Below are positions 40,377 through 50,200 of a stretch of DNA of 64,000 nt, piece by piece. Below the pieces are notes generated by a model, which had not been told where the DNA came from, did not search any database, and was given only the letters and a program-made list of their open reading frames with translations. The first letter of the stretch is position 1. Each line of letters starts with the position of its first letter. The stretch comes from Clostridia bacterium. GTDB lineage: Bacteria > Bacillota > Clostridia > UBA1381 > UBA9506. Both the position numbers and the translations under genes were made by a program. The stretch covers positions 1 to 64,000 of the forward strand of contig JAFYXI010000041.1 of the NCBI GenBank assembly GCA_017546245.1, read 5' to 3'.

Positions 40377-43034
40377 CTATGCAAGCAACACAACTGCAAG
40401 CATATCGCCGGATTCCATAAATACAACGGCTTGCGAGCAGTTATCTCCGACAGTCTTATAAGAAAGAATATCGCTTACACTACCCACTTTAACTTCGCCT
40501 TTTGTTGTATCATAAATATAAACACCGATTGAGCTTATAACAGGAAATACCTCCGGCTTGCTTAAAACGGTTGCATCGGTAGGCTTTGATGTTGACAACG
40601 TAAAGAACGAGCCATCGGTCTGATAAACCCAACCGCTAATGGTTCTTCTGCCGCTGCTGTAATAGCCTTCAAGCGACGGATTATCTGAAGAAAATACCTT
40701 GAGGTTTTCTGCCCCTCGGCATATAAGCTGAGAGTCTACAATCACGTTATCGCCATCTAACGCTATCTGAATCAGGTCACCGCACTTTAACGAATAGGTT
40801 TTTGTTGTGTCTGAATCATTAAATGCAGGCACCTGTGTTACCAACGTGTCGTCTTCTGCAATATAAGATACCTCTTCCCCGTTTACATATCCTGTAATGC
40901 GTTTAGTTGCATTTTTGTCGGAATCAAGTGCAGTGGTAATTTCTTTAACCATCATAACAGGTGATGAATCCTTAATGGCACTGCCTTTTGTGCTTGCTGC
41001 TTCAAATACTAAAATATCCGCAACAATTGCATCTTCATTTAATGCATAAGCATCAATCTTGTAACGAACAAAGTGTCTGCAGGCATTGTTTACATCAGAG
41101 CTTTTATATTTATTAACATCACCGTTATCAGGAATCATAAATACTGTTGTATCGCCCGTCGCGCCGACCTTACCTTCGAACAGACTGATACTGCTGTCCC
41201 ATGTAAGACCGTTTGCGTGGTCTGTGGCAGCATCATATTCATAGGTTTTTGTGAATCCTGCTGCAGATGTTTCGATTTTGCTGACCTTGCCATCGCTGTC
41301 TAACGCAAAACGAATCACTTCTTTTGCCAGAGCTTTAAGCGCAGTTTCAAGCTTGTCGGTATCTTTTTCTTTATAAGTTGTATTATCTATCTTTACATTG
41401 CCTGCACACTCATAAACGCTTAAAGATTTATCGCTGTCCTGCTCTAAAACCCGTATTTTAATTACGTTTTTAATTCCCTCTTCCGGAGGATTTACTCCTT
41501 CAAGATATGCCCACTTTGACTTTGTTATTTTGTCATCACGAACAACGCCTATTCTGCCGTTTGAATCAAGATAGCAAATTAACTTATCGCCAAGTTCCCA
41601 CTTTGCGCCGTAGTTCTGTAATTCAGCACAAACCTCGTATAGCTTTCCGTTAAGGGTAACATAAGTTTTGCCCTCTTCGGTGTAATATTCATCAACAACA
41701 CCAATAATCTCGTCTACAACCTCTGTGATTTCGGCATAGCTGCCGTCGCGGCTGATAATACAGCTTAAAAGACTGTCATATTCAAGATTATCAAGTTCAA
41801 TTTCATTTCCCTTGCGGCTTATAATGGTAATATCTGCATTTTTGCCTGCTTTACCAATATCGATAGGCGATTTTGCATCATACTCATCGTGAATAACCTG
41901 ATTGATGTAATCAATCTGTTTTGCATATACAATACGGTATTCAGTTGATTTAACAACATCATAATTGCCGTCTGCATCGTTATCAATAAGTACAACCTTG
42001 CCGTTTTTGATATGTATATCATTCTTGGTTATCGGCTTTGCAGGTCGGTTATTGTAAATAACATCGGTTTTAGCGGTAAGGTCAGCCTCTTCTTCTTTGC
42101 CGTTTTCGTCCTGATAATAAAGAGTCATTCCGCTAAAGTCTAAAATGTCTTTACTTTCAACCTCTAAAACATCATTTTTATCAGATATTTCTGCATAAAC
42201 AATGGTTTTGGCATTATAATCGTCGCTGTAATAATAATCAACAAGATAGCCGAGCATATCTTTCATATCGACAGCACCGGTAAAATATTTTACACCGTCT
42301 ATAATAACCTGACCGTCCGTTGTTCCTTTTGCAGTGGTAAGAGAAGAAAGCTCAGTTGCCTCTACGACACCCTTGCCCGATTTATACTTTAAAAATGCAG
42401 TTAAAACTGTATCCTTTTCGTTTACCTTAAGCTTCATTCCGTTGTCGACATATCCGTCTAAAGACAGAATTTCGGCATCTAATGAGTTATATAAAACAAC
42501 TGCCATAGTCGCTGTTGAGAACGGTTTTGCAAGAGGCATTTTTTCTACATTTTCAAAAAGGTCAAGCCCTGTTGCAATTTTAACGTAGCCTGCAGGATAT
42601 CCGCCTGCTCTTTCTGCCGGAACACCATAACCCATTGCACTTACAAGCATTTTAATAAATTCCTGAAGTGTCATCTGGCGGTCGGGTTCGAAAAGTCCGT
42701 TGCCCGAGCCTTTTATTATTCCCATATCTGCCATTGCGCCAATATCTTTAGCATACTCTGTCTCTTCGGTTACATCGGTAAACTGACCGACATTACCTAC
42801 GCCCGAAACACCTAAAAGCTTTGCTAAATTATGTGCCGCTACGCCTCGTGTTACTGTCTGCGCCATAGTTTCTTTGTCGATGTTGTCTAATACACCGATT
42901 GCCTCAAGAGTTGATGCCTGATAACTACAATCAGGTATATAAAGCTCTTCATCGACTGCAAAAACACCGGTCGGTATAATCATGCTGACAATTAAAAAAG
43001 CAACTATCAGCCTTTTTAAATCGCATAACTTCAT
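40377..43034 (-). CDS. Large SLH-domain surface protein
   Basis: The 885-residue exported protein has a signal peptide (1-27) and N-terminal SLH repeats at about 30-190 (FTDVTEETEYAKDIGAMAD, FEPDRQMTLQEFIKM, then a third degenerate repeat). A long beta-rich body without a recognised enzyme domain follows. Architecture parallels the protein at 17551-20145, including AGGYPAGYVKIA versus KGGFPSGYLVVG after the second SLH. The start at 43034 overlaps the previous stop as ATGA and has AAGGAG. Last gene of the polysaccharide operon, so a surface scaffold or glycan-binding role is plausible but unproven. Confidence 0.85.
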   Translation of the reverse strand: MKLCDLKRLIVAFLIVSMIIPTGVFAVDEELYIPDCSYQASTLEAIGVLDNIDKETMAQTVTRGVAAHNLAKLLGVSGVGNVGQFTDVTEETEYAKDIGAMADMGIIKGSGNGLFEPDRQMTLQEFIKMLVSAMGYGVPAERAGGYPAGYVKIATGLDLFENVEKMPLAKPFSTATMAVVLYNSLDAEILSLDGYVDNGMKLKVNEKDTVLTAFLKYKSGKGVVEATELSSLTTAKGTTDGQVIIDGVKYFTGAVDMKDMLGYLVDYYYSDDYNAKTIVYAEISDKNDVLEVESKDILDFSGMTLYYQDENGKEEEADLTAKTDVIYNNRPAKPITKNDIHIKNGKVVLIDNDADGNYDVVKSTEYRIVYAKQIDYINQVIHDEYDAKSPIDIGKAGKNADITIISRKGNEIELDNLEYDSLLSCIISRDGSYAEITEVVDEIIGVVDEYYTEEGKTYVTLNGKLYEVCAELQNYGAKWELGDKLICYLDSNGRIGVVRDDKITKSKWAYLEGVNPPEEGIKNVIKIRVLEQDSDKSLSVYECAGNVKIDNTTYKEKDTDKLETALKALAKEVIRFALDSDGKVSKIETSAAGFTKTYEYDAATDHANGLTWDSSISLFEGKVGATGDTTVFMIPDNGDVNKYKSSDVNNACRHFVRYKIDAYALNEDAIVADILVFEAASTKGSAIKDSSPVMMVKEITTALDSDKNATKRITGYVNGEEVSYIAEDDTLVTQVPAFNDSDTTKTYSLKCGDLIQIALDGDNVIVDSQLICRGAENLKVFSSDNPSLEGYYSSGRRTISGWVYQTDGSFFTLSTSKPTDATVLSKPEVFPVISSIGVYIYDTTKGEVKVGSVSDILSYKTVGDNCSQAVVFMESGDMLAVVLLA

Positions 43035-44809
43035 ACTGTTTTCTCCTTCCACTTATAAAGCTCAAACAGAATTTTAGCCGCCTGTGCTCTTGTTGCGTTT
43101 TGTTTAGGTGCAAAAGCTCCGTCGCCCATTCCTGAAATTATTCCGTTTGATGCCAAAGCACTAACGCTTTCTTTGGCATATTCCGAAACTTCTGCGCCGT
43201 CTGCAAATTCAGGAGCGTTGTTTGCCGCAGTAATTCCTGCCGCACGCGATGCCATAACTGCAATATCCTGTCTGGTAATCAGCATTCCAACACCAAAACG
43301 ACCGTCCCCCAGACCGTTTGAAATACCACAAAGCTGTGCCGAGCCAATATAGCTGTAATACCAGGCATTTTCATCAGCATCATTAAAATCTGCTTTTGCA
43401 TTTTCGTCGTACTCGCCCAAAAGGCAAACCAACATTTTAACAAATTCCTCACGGGTTACAAAGTCGCCCGGAGCAAAAGATTTGTCGTCCTTTCCGTTTA
43501 CTATACCTGCTTTATAAAGCTCAGAAACCGCTTCTTTTGCCCAGTCATAGCCTGCCATATCGCCAAACGGAAGTTCGGCATCTGCTGTGTCATTTGTTAT
43601 AGGAGGTGCAGTCAAGGCTGCTCCGCCGCCACGGTTGCTGCTGCTACCGCCACCGCCACCTGATGAACCGCCGCCATAGCCGCCGCCGTAACCGCCTTTA
43701 TCGTCGTCTTCATTTTCGATTAAGGCATTCATTTCGTCTGTCATATCACTAAGGCTTTCAAATGTCACTCCCACTATTTCTTTATCTATATCCGAAGTAT
43801 CCTCTAAATTCCAATATTCACTGTCAAGCTCTGTAAATGCTGCTTTGTTTGCTGTAAGTATGGGATTGATTTCTGTCCAGCTTTCTGCGGTTTTAACTGC
43901 GCATAAAATTACATTGTCGCCGAACAGTCTTTTAATTTCGTCAATATCATCACAGTCTGCAAAGCCTGCACAAGCTTCTAACACATCTTTTTGTTCTTTC
44001 GCACTTAGAATGTCGGTATATGTGCCATACTCACTCATTTCGCTAAGTGCCAGCAGGCTGCTGTGCTTTTCAAGCAGAGAGCTAAGCTTTTTGCTGTCGG
44101 CATTTTTAAGCTCGTAATATCCCATTGCTTCTGAAAATGCACCTTTAATATCACCTGCACCTGAAAAGCCTTTGCCGTTTTCAGCTTTAAGCTCTTTTGC
44201 TATGTTGTGCACATATGCCGAAACGGTCGCCTGTGCTTTTGAATCGAGCTTTTTATAGTCGGTTACGTCTATATTAAGCTCGCGCGATAAGCTGACAATT
44301 TTATTTGCCATAGCCGATGCATCTGTGCCGTTTACTGCATCTACTGCAAGAGCAACGTGCTCGGGAGTGCAGTAAAAGAACGGAGTAACTAACGCAAATT
44401 CATCTGCTTCGTTTTTTCTGTAGTTTAAAACTGCTCCAAAATCTCCGCTTACGGGAGCCGACATTTTAAAGCTTGTTTCAAAGCTTCCGTCAGCATTTGT
44501 GGTTATCTGACGGAACGAGTTTATAACATCTTTAAAATTTTCGTCATAAACCGTGTTTAACTTTTGCTGAGCTAAACTGGCAAGCAAAAAGTCAGAAAGT
44601 TCATAGGGGTTTTCTCCCAGCATTCCTGCATTTAATATAATTAAAGAAAGCTGAGTTTCGCCCGAAACGTCGATAGTACCGCTTATTGTAATTGTTTCGG
44701 TGTCGGTATCTACACTAACGTTACATGCCGGAGCGGCAAAAGCCGCTCCGCATGTTAAAAGCCCGTACAGCATAACCGTTGCTATACATAAGCATATCTT
44801 TTTTAGCAT
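43031..44809 (-). CDS. SLH-anchored surface protein with Gly/Ser-rich hinge
   Basis: The 592-residue exported protein has a signal peptide (1-26, AAFA), a beta domain (about 28-130), a helical middle region with repeated LSE/LLE phrases, a Gly-rich hinge at about 370-392 (GGYGGGYGGGSSGGGGG), then three C-terminal SLH repeats (PFGDMAGYDWAKEAVSEL; FNDADENAWYYSYIGSAQ; FADGAEVSEYAKESVSAL), each ending in a TREE/TRQD/TRAQ-type motif. It should bind the wall via the C-terminus and present the N-terminal part. Function of the latter is unknown. Translationally coupled to the next gene (ATGA overlap). Confidence 0.87.
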   Translation of the reverse strand: MLKKICLCIATVMLYGLLTCGAAFAAPACNVSVDTDTETITISGTIDVSGETQLSLIILNAGMLGENPYELSDFLLASLAQQKLNTVYDENFKDVINSFRQITTNADGSFETSFKMSAPVSGDFGAVLNYRKNEADEFALVTPFFYCTPEHVALAVDAVNGTDASAMANKIVSLSRELNIDVTDYKKLDSKAQATVSAYVHNIAKELKAENGKGFSGAGDIKGAFSEAMGYYELKNADSKKLSSLLEKHSSLLALSEMSEYGTYTDILSAKEQKDVLEACAGFADCDDIDEIKRLFGDNVILCAVKTAESWTEINPILTANKAAFTELDSEYWNLEDTSDIDKEIVGVTFESLSDMTDEMNALIENEDDDKGGYGGGYGGGSSGGGGGSSSNRGGGAALTAPPITNDTADAELPFGDMAGYDWAKEAVSELYKAGIVNGKDDKSFAPGDFVTREEFVKMLVCLLGEYDENAKADFNDADENAWYYSYIGSAQLCGISNGLGDGRFGVGMLITRQDIAVMASRAAGITAANNAPEFADGAEVSEYAKESVSALASNGIISGMGDGAFAPKQNATRAQAAKILFELYKWKEKTV

Positions 44810-44824
44810 AGGGGTTCACCTCAA

Positions 44825-46876
44825 TCAGTCAAGAGTAATCGGTGCTACATACGGTTTTAAGCTGCTGTAATTGTTCCAGACGTAAACTACCGGATAGTAA
44901 CTGCCGGCAGCAGGAACTGTTACTGTAAGAGTTTCGTCATAATCTGCTGTGTTAAGATATTTTACATCAAAATCTTTTAATTCTTTTGTTACAGAATCAT
45001 AAAGACCCATAAGTACTAAAATATCTCTTGCTGCGCCGTCGCAGCTTGTAATGTCAACAGTTGCGGTTAAGTCGCCTGCAACAAGTGCACCTTCTGATAT
45101 TGCACCGCCAAATACTACATCGTTAACTGTAATAACATCATCAGTTGTAAATGTAATTGTTTCGTTAACTGCTGCTGTATCACCAAATACGTCGGTAACT
45201 GTTCCGTTTGCTGTTAAGGTGTAGCTAGTAGCCGGTTTTAATTCTTCTGCAGGATAGAATGCAAGACCGCATCCGTCTGCTGTTAAGCCTGCTGTACCTG
45301 CAACTGTGGCACCGTCTTCATCTGTAAGAGTGAATATTTCTGCTACTTTAACAGGAGCGTTAAATGCGATTTCAGGTTTAACACTAACCGGCACTTTAGT
45401 TGCGTTGTTTGCAGGAGCAGCCTCTTCTGCAAACAGAGTTACAGAGCCTGTGCTTACGCTTGGGTTATCAAAGTATAATAAAGTATCTGCGTTTTTACCA
45501 TAAGGTGAGAATCTGATGAATTTAATATCAGTTAAAGCAGCGATATAGTTATCGGCAGCTTCCGGGTTTGTAGTATATGTAACTATGTCTGTCGGATTTG
45601 CTTCTGACCAGTATGAAAGTTCACCTGTATCTGCGTCCAAGTCAACAATAAGTCTGATTCTCAACCAGTCGGTTGTTTCAGGCTGAACTACCTGATAGGC
45701 TTCGTTTTTAATTGGTCCGTTAAAGGCATATGTGTGTCCTGTTGTATCCCAAGGATAAAGAACATCCTTACCAGTTCCTGCTGAATCCTGCAAATAAAGT
45801 CTTACCTGACCATCACCATTACCGGCATCTTTAAATGCAGACTCAATAACAACCTTGCCGGTTAATGCTGTAGATGGTGTATAGTTCATTCTGTATGGAT
45901 TATTTGCTTCGCCGGTAAGTTTGATTACATCTCCATGTCCGTCACCAGTTGAAACAACTTCGGTTATGTTTTTGCTGTAACCTGAATTAAACATCCATTT
46001 TTCAATTGTCCAGTTGCCGCTTGTCCAAGCATTGTTACCCATAGCAGCAGCATGACTACCTAAAGTTGAATTTTCGAAAAGCAATTCGTCTTTGGTTATT
46101 GCAGAGGTACTACCAATATTTGACAAGCTCATGCTTGCAATGTCAAAATCCCAACCTGCATCTACTGCCGCGTTAGATTCCCAACCAATCATTACGCCAG
46201 TGATTGTACCACTAACAGCGCGCATATCGTTTATTGTTACTGTTTCATCAATTGCGCCACCTTTTACTTTAAGTATCATAGTGGAGGTTTTTACATTGTA
46301 TGTAGTGGTAATATTATACCATACGCCAACTGCCGGATTAATATTTCTGTTGCTACTGGTTACTACTTGCGAACTACTACCCGCAGTATTGTAATAGTCT
46401 AAACGCTGACTTGAACGCCAAATACGAAAATAGTTATATGCCGTTCCGTTTGAATCAACCAACTTAAAATATAAGTCACCAGTAGATGATGCTTTTCTTA
46501 TATTCGTAGAAAATGTTAAAACATTATTCTGTCCTTCTGCAGCACCTACGTTAAGTTCAGCATTTGAAATTGAAATACCGCCTGTTATAGAACCTGCTTC
46601 AACAGGTGCAATTCTAATATACTCTGTGCCATCAGCATCTTTTTTCGGAGTTGCACCTGTACGAGCTACACCAACAGTTGCATCAGGTGCAGTTACACTT
46701 GCAGTTGTAAACTGATTTGTGCTTGTATATGTTGTTGCAAGCTGTTCTGCACTAAAGCCGCCAAAGGTTTCTGAAACCTTTACGGTTGCAGCCGAAGCTG
46801 AAAGCGGTACTAATGATACAAGCATCATTACCGCAAGGATTAATGAAAGAGTTTTTGCTGTTAATTTTTTTAACAT
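44825..46876 (-). CDS. Secreted concanavalin-like/Big_5 protein, paralogue of the lyase N-terminal half
   Basis: The 683-residue exported protein has a signal peptide (1-30, ASA), two lectin-like beta-sandwich modules of about 200 residues each, a Big_5 (SbsA Ig-like) domain at about 490-585 with ATKVPVSVKPEIAFNAPV and AFYPAEELKPATSYTLTANG, and a C-terminal beta module. This module order repeats residues ~40-700 of the neighbouring lyase. No catalytic domain is seen, so it is likely a glycan-binding surface protein. The start at 46876 has AGGAGG; the frame's first ATG at 46930 does not. Confidence 0.85.
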   Translation of the reverse strand: MLKKLTAKTLSLILAVMMLVSLVPLSASAATVKVSETFGGFSAEQLATTYTSTNQFTTASVTAPDATVGVARTGATPKKDADGTEYIRIAPVEAGSITGGISISNAELNVGAAEGQNNVLTFSTNIRKASSTGDLYFKLVDSNGTAYNYFRIWRSSQRLDYYNTAGSSSQVVTSSNRNINPAVGVWYNITTTYNVKTSTMILKVKGGAIDETVTINDMRAVSGTITGVMIGWESNAAVDAGWDFDIASMSLSNIGSTSAITKDELLFENSTLGSHAAAMGNNAWTSGNWTIEKWMFNSGYSKNITEVVSTGDGHGDVIKLTGEANNPYRMNYTPSTALTGKVVIESAFKDAGNGDGQVRLYLQDSAGTGKDVLYPWDTTGHTYAFNGPIKNEAYQVVQPETTDWLRIRLIVDLDADTGELSYWSEANPTDIVTYTTNPEAADNYIAALTDIKFIRFSPYGKNADTLLYFDNPSVSTGSVTLFAEEAAPANNATKVPVSVKPEIAFNAPVKVAEIFTLTDEDGATVAGTAGLTADGCGLAFYPAEELKPATSYTLTANGTVTDVFGDTAAVNETITFTTDDVITVNDVVFGGAISEGALVAGDLTATVDITSCDGAARDILVLMGLYDSVTKELKDFDVKYLNTADYDETLTVTVPAAGSYYPVVYVWNNYSSLKPYVAPITLD

Positions 46877-46939
46877 AATATAGTCCTCCTTGTGTTGTAA
46901 ATAATTTTTTATAAATGCGATAGTTCGCAAAATTTAACT

Positions 46940-47207
46940 TTAGTTAAAGCTTATAAAATAATAATTTTCTTTACCGTTTTTGCTTATTGTTACTCTTGCG
47001 CATCTGTTATCGGCTGTGGCAGGCTCTATGCTTATTTCGCCGTCGCCCTCTGCCGAAATTTCAGCCGACGAAACATCGCCTGAATATGCTAATGAGTAAA
47101 TCGTTTTATTAGGTTTAAATTCTGAAACATTTGCGCCGTTTACTGTAAGCTTGCTTAATTTTGGCAGCTCTGATGATTCAGGTAAGGTTAAGCTGTCGAT
47201 ATCTTTA
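46940..47207 (-). pseudogene. Frameshifted C-terminal domain of the adjacent lyase
   Basis: In a frame one base out from the upstream lyase, an uninterrupted stretch of about 87 codons ends in TAA at 46940-46942. Its translation (AKDIDSLTLPESSELPKLSK ... SAEGDGEISIEPATADN ... NGKENYYFISFN) matches the cadherin-like beta domain of the paralogue at 51698-55510 (DIDSWTLPQSEELPKLSG, AEGDGEISIEPISDN). It has no start or ribosome-binding site. Loss of one A in GAAAAGC (about 47208-47212) explains it. Confidence 0.85.
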
Positions 47208-50200
47208 GCTTTTCTGCAGGCTTAACTTCTTCGTCACCGCAAAGCGGAGTAAATATAAGCGCATATTCGGCACTCATTACTTTTTCAGAATGAATAACCA
47301 GCTTCCAGCGATGTGAATCGTCTTGTCCTGCGCCCAAAGCCAGAGTATTGGGTGATGTTTCAAGAGGTACGGCATTCATTTTCTCTAACTTTAAGCTTTC
47401 GTCGCCAACAAGCTGAACACTCATTTTGTTATTATCCATAACAATTACTGCGCTGCGTCCGTCTGGCGCAATTTCTGCCGTGCCGCCAAGATGCACAAAG
47501 CTGTAAAGCTCTGACGGAACAATAAATTTAATTTCGTCCTGCACTCTTGTGCTCATTGCGGTTTTGTCTGCCGTTACTGCTCTTTTAAAGCTTTTTACAC
47601 CTTTAAATGCATAAACATTTGTAAAATCAGTTTTCATAAAGGTGTATCGGTCGTTATACTTATACTCTTCAATATCTTTAAGTGCGTAATAGTTCTGGTC
47701 TTCGTAATAACCCGGGTTTACAACAATCGTGTTATGTCCCTCTGCTCTCATACGGTAATAATCTCTGAGTTTTACTCCCTCGTGAGAGCTGTATGTATCA
47801 CCCTCGGTACCCGAATCTACTATCCAGCGCTTGCCGAACAAGTCTATAATATAAGTTCCGGCATCCATATCAACCACGCGTCCGCCACCGTCATCAGCTC
47901 CGTGAAAGCCTACATAAAATTCCTCTTTGCCGTATCCTGTTCTGGTGGTTGCTATTGGCGATATTCTTGTATTAGTTTCGGTCGGAATACTGTCAAGCTC
48001 GCCTGCATATTCAGGAACATACCAGATTATGTCGTTAAAGCCTGCTCTGTATTTGTATTCTTCCAAGAACCAAGTTCTGTATCTTGCAAGTGCCTTGTCT
48101 TCATAACATTTTGACAACCACATAAACTGAGGACAGTCAATTGCGTTATAGTCAGAGTTTGCAAGGTCAAAGTTTGCAACCGATGCGGTCATACCTATCA
48201 TAAAATATGCTCCGTGGTGAAGTCCCGGTGATTTTGTAAGACCAAAATCTGTGCCGAGTGCAGTTGTTAACGAATCAATCGCAAACGATAAGTATTTGTA
48301 AGCATATCTCCAATAGGTCGGACCCTCTTTCCACGCTCCGTCAGGAGAGAATGCCGCAACCATATCTTTTTCTTTTTCTAAGCATTTAGAAAGAATATCT
48401 CCTGTTAATACTTTTAGTTCTTCGCTTTCATCGGCTACTGCCAACGCACCCAATATCAAGCTTCCTGAGCAAACGCTGACCCAGTTGCTCGGATAAATAT
48501 GACCGTTTGGATTTGCCCAATAGCCACTTGAATGAACTATGCCTTCTTTTAAGTCAAGCTCGTCAAGTCCCGGTTTTAAGCCTTTTTCGGTTACTCCGTC
48601 TATAATTATCTTTTTGTCAGCATCTGACAGATAATCATAACACCAGTCATATCCGAATCCGACTGCCGCCGTCATTTCGGCAACATCAAGCCAGTGATAC
48701 GGGTTCCAGTCAGGGAAGTTATCTCCGCAGACGTTAAGCAGCACCTGTCTTGCGCCCTCGGCATATTTTTCATCGCCTGTTGCTAAATATGCAAACGACA
48801 AATTCCATATGTAGTCGCATGCTTTTCTGCTTGTAACAAGCATTCTTATGCCGTCTGTTCTGCCCCACTTAAGCGGTTCTGCCTTAAGATACTCATCGCA
48901 AAGCTTAAGCAAATCTTCCATCCATTTAATGCATTTTGCATCTGTCTTAACCTTATTTCTGAGCTGTGGCAGACTGTCTTTTGTTATCATCAGTCTCGGA
49001 TGCGATTTTTCAGGATGGTTTTTCGTCAGCATCGAAATAATCTCGCTGCCTGATGCGGTATCGAAAAGAACATTGCGAACCGCTTTATCTAAAAGCTTTT
49101 TATCAAATTCGTCAGATACATCAAAGCTTTCTGCGCCATCGCCTATGATTACATATCCGCAGCTGTCATAAAACACATCTTTTTCGAAAATGGTTTTAAC
49201 CGCTTCAACAGGAACAAGCAGGTGTCCGTCTTTTTCTTTAGGAGCAACCTTAAGTGTATAGGTTTTTCCGTCTGATGTGTAGGCAGTTTCTTCCTTATTA
49301 ATAATACTTTCTTTCGAACCTGTCGAAACTGTCATTTTTCCGTTTTCATATTTTGCCGCTATACCCAACTGCTTTGCAACAAAATCAAGCGGAATCATTG
49401 CCGTGTCGTCAATTACCTCTGATGTAAAGTCCGGATTAGCAGAATCAAGCGGTACAATCTCATTATTTACCAACGCTTTTGAGCTTTCGGTCGTAAATAA
49501 AATTTTACCTGCCATTCGTTCTTCGACCTGTTCATCGGTAACCCTGACTTTTTCAACTGTCTCTACTCTTGCCTCGTTGTAATTTACCAATTCCATTTTA
49601 ATATCCCCTCCCATCGGGTGCATATATGGCCTTAATGTTTCTAATGTATCCCAAACAAAAATTTTAACATTATATTTTTCACCATCATTTGGAATATTAA
49701 TTTCTGTTATCAACTCATTTTCTAACGTTTGTGACATTTGTTCTATGCTGATGTCGTAGAGACTGCCATATTCACTGTACAGGCACATCAGCAATAAAAT
49801 ATCGTTTCGTTCGTTATATGTTTCGAGATTTATCTTTGCCGTTAATTCTCCGAATGTCAGCTTGTCAACCTTTTCGTTATTCTGATAAAACTCACAACTG
49901 TTTATGTGTATTTTATCATTCACGCTAAAGCTTATTTCTTTATCTATCTTAAGTGTCTGACCAAAAATATCTGTTACCGTGCCGGATGCTGACATTACAT
50001 AGCTTTCGTTATTATTTAAGTTTTCTTCCGGATAAAATACAATGCCGGTTCGACGCTCATTTAAAGCTATACTGCCTTTAATATCCGTTCCTTTACTGTC
50101 TTTAAGGTTTAACTTCACCGAATCAAGCGATTTATCTGCCAACGGCATATTAAACAACAGCGCAGGCTTTTCAACTCTTAAGGCATTTTTAAGCTGCGCC

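Noticed and set aside
43620-43700. Short tandem GGYGGG codons as a phase-variable repeat
   Set aside because: Codon usage varies between units and the stretch encodes a Gly/Ser hinge between domains; no perfect nucleotide tandem repeat.
46940-47187. Independent small gene after the lyase
   Set aside because: No start codon or ribosome-binding site, and the translation continues the lyase's paralogous C-terminal domain. Treated as a frameshifted tail.
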